Source: a bacterium | GTDB taxonomy: Bacteria; SAR324; XYD2-FULL-50-16 | DNA: 64,000 nucleotides | Assembly (NCBI GenBank): GCA_024275165.1 | Contig: JAJRZQ010000003.1 | Location: 117,763-181,762, forward strand | Direction of reading: 5' to 3' | In this document: in pieces, positions 20,274-28,800 of the stretch | Position numbering within the stretch: the first letter of the stretch is position 1 | Layout: every line of letters begins with the position of its first letter | Position numbers and translations under genes: made by a program | Notes under the pieces: generated by a model | The model's input: only the letters and a program-made list of their open reading frames with translations | Told to the model about the DNA's origin: nothing | The model's database searches: none

Positions 20274-20918
20274 ATGTCAAAGCGTTTGAATTATCTTGCC
20301 GAGGTTCGCCCGGAAGCGGCAACGGCCTATTTTACTTTTTTAAAAGAATCGGGCCGCCATTTAGACGATAAAACCCGTTTTCTCATCTCGGTGGTCACCA
20401 AGGTTTGCTCAGGTACCGCAGCGGGATTAAAGCAATATATTCCCCATGCCATGCGGGCCGGGGCCACGGGGAATGAAATTATCGACGCGATCTTAATGTC
20501 TTTCCCCGCCGCGGGTTTGCCCAAGGTTTTAGATGCCTTGGATGTAGTGCGGGGCTTGGGAATGGCCGACTTTTTACCGGAAAACCTAAAAAAATTACCC
20601 CAATGGTATGAAATCGGCCCTCTTAAAGAGTTTCCCGAAGGGGAATTGATTGAAAAAAGCGTCATGGGCTTTGGTCTTTTAATCTACAATAACGGCAAAG
20701 ACTTAAAAGTCTATGACCGTCGCTGCCCCCATGCCGGCAACAAACTCCCCTGCAAAAAATCGGAAGCGGGTACCTTGACCTGTCCGAGTCACCAGTGGGT
20801 TTTTGATCTCGCCAGTGGAGACTGCTTAGAAAAGGGAAGCCGCGGTATCCACACCCTTCCCTTCCAGATTGAAGGGGATATCGTAAAGGCGCGCCTTTTG
20901 ATTTTTGCTCAGGAGTAG
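20274..20918 (+). CDS. Carboxymuconolactone-decarboxylase-like domain fused to a Rieske [2Fe-2S] domain
   Basis: N-term ETxxxLKESGRHLDDKTRFLISVVTKVCSGTAAGLKQYIPHAMRAGATGNEIIDAI type helix pattern; C-term RRCPHAGNKL...LTCPSHQWVFDLASG Rieske ligands (CxH, CxxH). Confidence 0.75.
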   Translation: MSKRLNYLAEVRPEAATAYFTFLKESGRHLDDKTRFLISVVTKVCSGTAAGLKQYIPHAMRAGATGNEIIDAILMSFPAAGLPKVLDALDVVRGLGMADFLPENLKKLPQWYEIGPLKEFPEGELIEKSVMGFGLLIYNNGKDLKVYDRRCPHAGNKLPCKKSEAGTLTCPSHQWVFDLASGDCLEKGSRGIHTLPFQIEGDIVKARLLIFAQE

Positions 20919-20921
20919 ACC

Positions 20922-21839
20922 ATGAAAAACAGGGTCAAAACTCCCCAAGAGGTGAAAGGCATTTTAGAGCGACAAAGCTACATTGCCAGTACCCAGATTG
21001 CCACCATCGTCTACTTGGCGATTCAGATGCAACGCCCTATTTTAATTGAGGGCCCCGCAGGCGTGGGGAAAACCGAACTGGCCAAGGCCCTTTCTCAAGC
21101 TTTGGCAGTGGAGTTGGTGCATCTACAATGTTATGAGGGACTGGATGAAACCAAGGCGATTTACGAATGGGAATACGCCAAACAATTGTTGTACACCCAA
21201 ATGCTCAAAGAAAAAATCAATGAGTTGACCGCGGGAACCCAAGACCTCAACGAGGCGGTAGAGCGTATTGTGGCGGTGGAAAACGCCTTTTTTTCCAAAA
21301 ACTTTCTTGTGGCGCGCCCTTTGCTGAAAGCCATTACCCTAGGCCGCCCCAATGTGCTGCTGATTGACGAGATCGACAAGGCAGACCCAGAATTTGAAGC
21401 CTACTTGTTGGAGGTCTTGAGCAACTACCAAATCACCATCCCGGAATTGGGGACCATTGAAGCAACCAGCATTCCCTTGGTCTTTTTAACTTCCAACAAT
21501 ACCCGAGATTTAAGTGACGCCTTAAAGCGCCGCTGCCTCCACCTTTATATTGATTTTCCCTCCAACGAGCTGGAAAGCGAAATCGTAAGAAAAAAGTACC
21601 CCACCTTGAATAAAGAGATGGTCGCCAAAATGGTTGCCGCCATTAGCAAGATTCGCGAAATGGACTTAAAGAAGTTGCCCAGCATCGCCGAAACCCTAGA
21701 TTGGGCGCAATCTCTCATCGCCTTGCAGTCCACCCGTTTGGGCAAAGAAGAGTTGGAAACCACCTTAGGGGTGATCGCCAAATACCAAGCCGACGCCAAA
21801 CAAATTCTAGAAAAGGCGGAGGAGCTTTTAGCGGGATGA
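20922..21839 (+). CDS. MoxR/CoxD-like AAA+ ATPase
   Basis: RPILIEGPAGVGKTELAKALSQAL...NVLLIDEIDKADPEFEAYLLEVLSNYQITIPELG...LVFLTSNNTRDLSDALKRRC. Confidence 0.88.
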   Translation: MKNRVKTPQEVKGILERQSYIASTQIATIVYLAIQMQRPILIEGPAGVGKTELAKALSQALAVELVHLQCYEGLDETKAIYEWEYAKQLLYTQMLKEKINELTAGTQDLNEAVERIVAVENAFFSKNFLVARPLLKAITLGRPNVLLIDEIDKADPEFEAYLLEVLSNYQITIPELGTIEATSIPLVFLTSNNTRDLSDALKRRCLHLYIDFPSNELESEIVRKKYPTLNKEMVAKMVAAISKIREMDLKKLPSIAETLDWAQSLIALQSTRLGKEELETTLGVIAKYQADAKQILEKAEELLAG

Positions 21840-21840
21840 G

Positions 21841-23226
21841 ATGATTTTTTTAGTTCGAGAATTTTGCAACGCCCTAAAGCAAGAAGGCTTGATGGTGCCG
21901 ACCCCTTCTTTAAACTTTGCCTTAGAGGCGGTATCTCATATCGACCCGCTCAGCCCGCTACAGTTCCGCTCTGCCTTAGAGGCGGCCTTGGTGCAGCGCG
22001 CGGCGGAACGCGAACTCTTCGAGCAGGTCTTCCACCGCTTTTTCATCGAACAGCAACCCTTGGTTTACGCCACGGAAAACCAACTTTTTAAGGCCAACCT
22101 GAAAGACTTCACCCAGGAGATTAAAAAAGAAGGCACCGCGGTCAATCATATCTTGGCCGATTACTTAGAAGGCGATGCCAGAGCCCTGTTGGAAGAGCTT
22201 TATATTGAAGGAGTCGAGCCCGATCAACCGGTGCCCTTAGAGGAATTTAAAGAACAAAAAAAAGCAGCGAGCAAATTGAACTCTCGCAAGCGAGAACAGC
22301 TTCGCAATCGGGTAAAGGTCTTGATTGAGCTGGCGGAGGATTTCTCGGCAAGGAGTTTTCACCTGCAACGAGAAAAAAGGGAAAAGCTCGCCGATTACCT
22401 GAGACAAAGATTATTAGAAGCCTTGGAAATGCTGGAAAAACAAAGCCAGCCCAAGGGGCGCCGCAATTTAATGCCCTGGGAAAAAAAACGAACCCTCTCC
22501 ACCTTGAGTTTTGCCCAATTGACTGAAAGAGAGGCGCAACGGGTGAAAGAAGAAGTCGAAGTTTTAGCCCACAAACTACAAGACAGCCTATCGCGCAAAC
22601 GGCGCAAGGCCAACCAGGGGCATATGGACATCAAAAAAACCCTGCGCGAGGCTACCCCCTATGGGGGGATTCCCTTTCAGCTCCATTGGAAAAAACCAGC
22701 TAAAACCAAGGGGAAAATCGTCGCCCTCTGCGATATCTCTTCCTCGGTTTCTTACGCGGCGCAGTTCATGGTGCTGCTCTTGTATAAATTGCAAAATCGT
22801 TTTTCTAAGATCCGCACTTTTGTTTTTGTACGCCAGAGCTATGAAATCACCCGTTTTTTTGAGTCTTACCCCCTAGAGCAAGCGATGTTGCGCGCCTTAA
22901 AGGAATATAAAATCGGCATGGGGCAGCCGAGCAATTACGGCTTAAGTTTTCAATCCTTTCGGGCCAAGTGGGAACAGATCCTTACCCCCGATACGACTTT
23001 ATTGATCTTAGGGGATGGGCAAAACAACTTCAATGAGCCCCAGGTTGAGCATTTCGAGGCCTTAACCAAAAAAGCGGCGCGCACAATCTGGCTCAACCCG
23101 GAAGAGGAAAAATTTTGGTATTCCGCCAGCAACTCGATTCGTCATTACCAACCCTTTTGTGATGAGCTGGTCGAATGCGCCACCCTAGACCAACTCACCG
23201 AGTTCACCCGTTCCTTGGTCTTATAA
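21841..23226 (+). CDS. CoxE-like von Willebrand factor A domain protein
   Basis: KGKIVALCDISSSVSYAAQFMVLLLYKLQNRFSKIRTFVFV (MIDAS-like DxSxS); partner of MoxR-type ATPase. Confidence 0.85.
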   Translation: MIFLVREFCNALKQEGLMVPTPSLNFALEAVSHIDPLSPLQFRSALEAALVQRAAERELFEQVFHRFFIEQQPLVYATENQLFKANLKDFTQEIKKEGTAVNHILADYLEGDARALLEELYIEGVEPDQPVPLEEFKEQKKAASKLNSRKREQLRNRVKVLIELAEDFSARSFHLQREKREKLADYLRQRLLEALEMLEKQSQPKGRRNLMPWEKKRTLSTLSFAQLTEREAQRVKEEVEVLAHKLQDSLSRKRRKANQGHMDIKKTLREATPYGGIPFQLHWKKPAKTKGKIVALCDISSSVSYAAQFMVLLLYKLQNRFSKIRTFVFVRQSYEITRFFESYPLEQAMLRALKEYKIGMGQPSNYGLSFQSFRAKWEQILTPDTTLLILGDGQNNFNEPQVEHFEALTKKAARTIWLNPEEEKFWYSASNSIRHYQPFCDELVECATLDQLTEFTRSLVL

Positions 23227-23269
23227 AGCCTGCCGCTTGCTTGAAAAGTGGTTTTTTGTTATTCTTTTA

Positions 23270-23372
23270 GGAACCTCTGAAAAACTCCTTGCCTACCGCT
23301 TGCTCAAGCGGTAGGCTCATGTCCTTCGGGCTGATTATAGCCCCTGGGGGCGCGTCAAGTTTTTCCGTCTTT
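23270..23372 (+). repeat. Dispersed ~100-bp hairpin-containing repeat, copy A
   Basis: gaacctctgaaaaactccttgcCTACCGCTTGctCAAGCGGTAGgctcatgtccttcgggctgattatagcccctgggggcgcgtcaagttttt; near-identical inverted copy at 61001-61097. Confidence 0.85.
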
Positions 23373-23432
23373 TCGGTTGGGAATGAAATCCACAACCTCA
23401 ATTCAAATCAAGAAGTCGCGCTTTTTGATTTG

Positions 23433-23452
23433 GCAAGGCATCCCTGCCTTGC
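23433..23452. other. Short perfect hairpin GCAAGGCA-tccc-TGCCTTGC
   Basis: 8-bp perfect arms with 4-nt loop in the intergenic region after repeat copy A. Confidence 0.6.
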
Positions 23453-23586
23453 TGGGAAGCTCCGCGTTTTTCAGAGTTTCCTTTAATTTACATACTCCGA
23501 CCCGAAAAGCCTAAGGGGAACTAAGGCTTGAGGGCGTTAGGGTCTTTTGGGAAACGAAAAGGCCTTCCATTTTGAAAAGGAGTTTC

Positions 23587-24792
23587 ATGCTGACCCTTGA
23601 TCAAGCCTTGGTGGAAATACTGCGCCAAGCCGAACCGCTTCCTCCCCAACAAATCAATCTAGCTCAGTCCTTGGGTCGGGTTTTGCGCCAAGACCTCACC
23701 ACCGACCGCCCCCTTCCTCCCTTTGATCGGGTGACCATGGACGGCTTTGCCGTGCGAAGCGCCGACTTCGCCTTATCCAGCCCCAGCTTAAAAATCATCG
23801 GGGAATTGGCTGCCGGGGTAGAGGCAAAATTTCAACTCCAACCGGGTCAAGCCATTCGTATTATGACCGGCGCCGTCGCCCCCCCTGGGGCCGACGCGGT
23901 GATCCAGGTGGAAAAAACCCAAGTCCAGGGGGATCAGGTAAGCTTTTCTGTGGGTAAGATCGACCCAGGGTTGAATATTGCTCAAAAAGGGGAAGACGCG
24001 CTAGCCGGTCATTGTTTTTTAAAGTCGGGCCCTTTCATCACCCCCGCTTTGCAGGCTTTTGCCGCCAGTATCGGCAAGGGGCGGCTTTGGGCCTCTCCTG
24101 ACTTGCGTCTAGCTGTACTTTCCACCGGAGATGAACTGGTGAGCCCTGAGCAAACCCCGCTGGCTTGGCAGATTCGCGATGCCAACGGCCCCGCCTTACA
24201 GGGGATGGCAGAAGATTTAAACCTCCAACCGAAATTTTTAGGGATTTGTCCGGATAAGGCAGAAGCGCTAAAAGCAAAAATCAGCGAGGGCTTGCAGGGG
24301 GATGTACTCTTGCTGAGCGGTGGGGTGAGCATGGGGGAGTATGATTTGGTGCCCAAGATCTTAAAGCAATTGGGGGTGAAAGAGGTCTTTCATCGAGTTT
24401 GGATTAAGCCGGGCAAACCCATTTGGTATGGCCGCGGCCCCGCGGGGACTCATGTCGTTGGGCTGCCGGGCAACCCCGTGAGCGCGCAAACGGGGTTTAA
24501 ACTCTTTGTCGAGCCTTTAATCTTAAGCCTTTTGGGACATCAAGACCCCCTGCCGACTTATCTCAAACTGCCTTTACTGCAAGGGGTGAAGAAAAAAACA
24601 GAGCGGGAAGCTCTGATTCCCGCCAAAATCATCACCAAGGCAGGGCAAAGTGGGGCAGAAGAAGTCAAAATTTCAGGAAGTGGGGATTTTTCCAACCTCA
24701 TCTTGAGTGATGGACTCTTGCGCCTGCCCGCGGAGGCGACCAGAGCGGAGGAGGGGGACCTCGTTCCCTTTCTTGCTTGGAGGCGGCGATGA
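23587..24792 (+). CDS. moeA: Molybdopterin molybdotransferase MoeA
   Basis: DRPLPPFDRVTMDGFAVR...IMTGAVAPPGADAVIQVEK...LLSGGVSMGEYDLV...KPGKPIWYG...GLPGNPVSAQTGF; start after AAGGAG. Confidence 0.93.
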   Translation: MLTLDQALVEILRQAEPLPPQQINLAQSLGRVLRQDLTTDRPLPPFDRVTMDGFAVRSADFALSSPSLKIIGELAAGVEAKFQLQPGQAIRIMTGAVAPPGADAVIQVEKTQVQGDQVSFSVGKIDPGLNIAQKGEDALAGHCFLKSGPFITPALQAFAASIGKGRLWASPDLRLAVLSTGDELVSPEQTPLAWQIRDANGPALQGMAEDLNLQPKFLGICPDKAEALKAKISEGLQGDVLLLSGGVSMGEYDLVPKILKQLGVKEVFHRVWIKPGKPIWYGRGPAGTHVVGLPGNPVSAQTGFKLFVEPLILSLLGHQDPLPTYLKLPLLQGVKKKTEREALIPAKIITKAGQSGAEEVKISGSGDFSNLILSDGLLRLPAEATRAEEGDLVPFLAWRRR

Positions 24793-25748
24793 ATCACCGG
24801 GTTACGCGAAACTTCCAAAGCCTTCGTTTGAGTTTGGGCTCGGCCTGCGACCTGGCCTGCTCTTATTGTGTGGCCCCAAAAGAGGTACGGCCCCAGGCCG
24901 GAGAGTTGAAACCAAAAGACTTGGCCCGGCTGGCGAACTTGCTGCACCGTGTCTTGGGATTGAAAAAGATCCGCTTTACCGGGGGGGAACCCTTACTGGG
25001 GAATCGCTTGGAGCGGCTCATCGAGGCCCTCGGCCCCTTGGATGGGGTGGAGCGCAGTTTGACCACCAATGGGCAACTCTTAAAAGGAAAGCTCAAAATC
25101 CTGCACCGAGCGGGGATTCAACGACTCAACGTGAGTTTGGATAGCTTAAACCCGCGCGCCTTTACCCGCTTGACCCAGGGGGGGGAACTAAAAAAGACCC
25201 TGCAGGGGATTGATGCCGCCTTGGATCAGGGTTTTAAGCTAAAATTGAATATGATTCCCCAAAAAGGAATCAACCAGAACGAGGTGGGTGCTTTATTGAA
25301 CTACGCCTTGGGGCGGGGAATGGAACTGCGGTATATTGAACTGATGCGCATGGGGCATTTGCGAAAAGAGGCAATTTTCAGCAAGCTTTTTTATGGCCAG
25401 GCCGAGATATTAAGGGCGCTCAAAAAAGATTTTTTGATTCGCCCTTTAAACCGTGAATGGGCGGCTACCGCAACCCGGTATGAGGTGGTGCAGCGGGGGT
25501 TTTTTGGCATGATTGCCAACGAGTCGGCACCTTTTTGTCGCGATTGCGATCGTTTGCGCTTGAGCCCTAGGGGGGAGCTGGTCGGTTGTTTGAGTTCAGA
25601 GAAAAGCTTTTCTTTAGTCCCCCTGTTGGGCTTAAGCGACTTAGCCGCCTTAGCCGCTCTTCCAGAACTACTCAAGCAAGCCTTGGCGGAGAAGCGAGAG
25701 CAGCGCTTTACGGGGAGCGGCCTGTGGATGAAAGAGGTAGGAGGGTGA
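24789..25748 (+). CDS. moaA: GTP 3',8-cyclase MoaA-like radical SAM enzyme
   Basis: CDLACSYC (CxxxCxxC), RFTGGEPLL, LNVSLDSL, C-terminal CRDCDRLRLSPRGELVGCL and terminal GG. Confidence 0.88.
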   Translation: MNHRVTRNFQSLRLSLGSACDLACSYCVAPKEVRPQAGELKPKDLARLANLLHRVLGLKKIRFTGGEPLLGNRLERLIEALGPLDGVERSLTTNGQLLKGKLKILHRAGIQRLNVSLDSLNPRAFTRLTQGGELKKTLQGIDAALDQGFKLKLNMIPQKGINQNEVGALLNYALGRGMELRYIELMRMGHLRKEAIFSKLFYGQAEILRALKKDFLIRPLNREWAATATRYEVVQRGFFGMIANESAPFCRDCDRLRLSPRGELVGCLSSEKSFSLVPLLGLSDLAALAALPELLKQALAEKREQRFTGSGLWMKEVGG

Positions 25749-25865
25749 ATTCCAGCGCCCACTTAAAGCCCCGGCTCAATCACGATATTCGGGCGCAGAG
25801 GCCCCTTTGACCCTTACCCTGCGAATATTGCATGCAGGGCGGTTTCGGCGGCAAAGGCCTTGTCT

Positions 25866-28800
25866 TTAATGAAAGCTCGCTTTTGGGTGAAAGGCGACTA
25901 TCGCCCCCGTGCTGCCCGTGGGCTCAAACTCATGCGCTGTGGTGAGGCGAATCCTTAATCTATCCCCTGCCGACAAAAGATGAAAAATCGTGCTGTTGTT
26001 GGCCATCTCCCGCAACGCCGGATAACCGGGCGAACAACGCAAGGCGGCCTCTTGAAAATGAGCAAAGCCTTCGGCCTGCATTACCTCTTGAGCGTATGCC
26101 GCCATGTCTTCGGCCACCCGGTCCGACAACCCCTGGACAATCCAAGCGGCCTCTTGATCGTGATCCTTCAACTCCATAATCGCCTGGTCCACCTCCGGCC
26201 CAGCGGTGGAAAGCTGCAAGCCCACTACATCCCCGGCGGGGTTAAAAAACTGATTGAACTGAAATTGATCTTTTTGCCCCTGGCCGATAATCGGGTTAAA
26301 CCGCAAGCGACCCACTTCTTTCCCCTCCTCCAATAAAATTAAATGCTCTTTCTCCGGCTTGCAATCCATGACCCGCCAAACCGCGCTGGGGGCAAACCAG
26401 CCCTCCTTGTCAATCCGCTCTACCCATTGGTCAAGCTTGCCCAAAAGGCTTTGTAGGCTCTCCCCCTTTTTCCCCCAAGAGCCGGCTCCACCAAACTTCC
26501 AGTTTAAGGCAAAGAGCTGCTTTTCCTGCAAACGAGGGCGAAACTCCCGCAAAGTGAGGAGAATCTCATGAATTTGCTTGTCTTTAGGGGTTGCCGGCTC
26601 GGCCACCTCCACCTTGCGCGTCGGCAGCTCTCGCAAAAGCTTTTCTTGCGCGGCGGCGCGGCGTTGCCCTTGGTGCAGGGCTTGGGTGAGGTTTTCTTTA
26701 TTTTTTGCCAAGAACTCCCCTTTACGGCTTTCTTCCATCAAGGAGTTCATCACATTGACCCCGTCCATGGCAGAGGGGCAATAAAAAATGTTGTCCCGCA
26801 TTTGACTTTCATCCTCCTGACCGGCCATGGCGACAAAGGCGGCGTGGCGATTGCTCACCGGGGCCCCCCCGACCAAAACAGGCAAATCGTTCATTCCCTC
26901 TTCGGCCATCATCTTCGCCAAGGTAATCATGTGATTGGAGGTTTGCACCAGTAAGGCGGATAAACCAAGGGCATCGGCCTTTTCTTGTTTTGCCACCTCA
27001 ATGAAGCGTTCTAAGGGCACCTGCACCCCTAAATCAAAGACCTTGTAGCCGTAGTTTTCCAACAGGGTTTTCGCCAAATCCTTGCCAATGGAATGGACAT
27101 CCTGGTAGACCGTGCCCAAGACGATCACCCCCTTGTAACTCACCCCGCCCGCATCAGCGCCGCTTTTGTGTTTTAAGAAGGCCTCCAAAAAGCCCATTAC
27201 CTGCTTCATCACATCCGCAGACTTCAACAGATGCGGCAGGCTCACCATCCCTTCGGCAAAGCCCTGACCCAAGGCCTGCATGGCCACCATCAAGTGATCA
27301 TTCACAAATTGCAGAGGCTCTAATCCCCCTTCTAAAGACTCCACCACCTCTTTTACAATGGCGTCGCTGTAAGCATAGCCAAAACCTTGATAATTCACTT
27401 CCCCCTGGGTGCGTTCCTTAAATCCGTCCTTGATTTTCTGGCAAACCGAGGCCGGAGGGGAGAGGTCGGCATAGTTGGTTTTTTTCTTCACCGGGCCGCC
27501 TTTTTTCGCCTCCGCGATTTCTTCTAAACGGGCAAAGGCGTCCATATCCCGTTCCAAAACCACTTTTCGGCCCAATTCATAATCCGCTTTAGCCAGACTT
27601 TCGACCGGCACATAATGGTGAGGGTTGATGATGGCGGCGTCCAGACCCAGCTTACGACCTTCATCCAAAAAGACACTGGTCAACACCTTTCTCATATAGG
27701 GTTTTTTGGCGAGGCCATTGGTCAAATTGCCCACCCCGATGCTGATCTTCACCCCCGGGCAGGCTTTTTTAATCAAGGGAATCGACTCCAGCGACTCTGT
27801 AGCGAAGTTCATCTCTTCACTGGATTCGGAGCCAATGGGAAAAGCATTGATATCGATCAAAAGCCAATCCGCAGGCACCCCATGGGCGGCAGCGCGCGCC
27901 ACAATCTGCTGGGCGAGGTCTAACTTTTCTTCCTTGGTGACCGCAGGCCCCTTGGGGCCGGTGGTCAAACCAATGTAAAGCGGGGCAAAGGCCTTGGTCA
28001 CCTCTAAAATCGCGTCCACCTTGTTCACCCCCGGTTGCCATTCCTCCATGCTGATGGAATTAATGATCGGGCGGCCGGGGTAAACCTCAATGGCTTTGGC
28101 CAAAGCGTCCACATCAAAGGAGTCGAGGCAAAAGGCCCCGGAAAAATCTACGGTCTGGGCTTGAATCACCTGTACTAGGGTCTCTGCGGTATCCACTTGG
28201 TTGGAATCCATGCAGACATCTAAAATCTCGACCCCTAAGTCTTTAATCTGCTCGCTGATCACCTCTTCCAAAATGTCTTGATCAATGGGGCCGCCGCTCT
28301 CCACCGCGTCACGCACCTTTTTGGAACCCCGGACATTGAGCCGCTCCCCAATGCGAATCAGGCCCTCTTTAGAATCGAGCAAAACCGCCTGTTGGGGCCC
28401 GGCGATGTAGAGCCCTTGATCGATTTTTCTTTGTAGGGGTTTCAACCCCTTGACCTGCTCGGCAATCGCTCGGATGTGCGCCGGAGTGGTGCCACAACAG
28501 CCGCCCACTAAATTGGCCCCCATCTCGGCAAATTTCTTGACCTGTTGCGCCATGTCTTGCGGGGTGAGTTTAAAGACCGTTTGCCCATTTTCCGATTGAG
28601 GTAGACCCGCATTGGGCACAATGGAGACGGCGATTTGGCTGTGCTTGCAGATTTTTTCCACGGTCGGCCCCATTAAATCGGGGCCAATGGAGCAATTGAT
28701 GCCAAAGGCGTCGATGCCAATATGCTGCAAGGAGGTTAAAGCCGCTAAAATATCGGTATGGAAAATCTGCATTTTAGAATATTGATCCACCGTCACCTGG

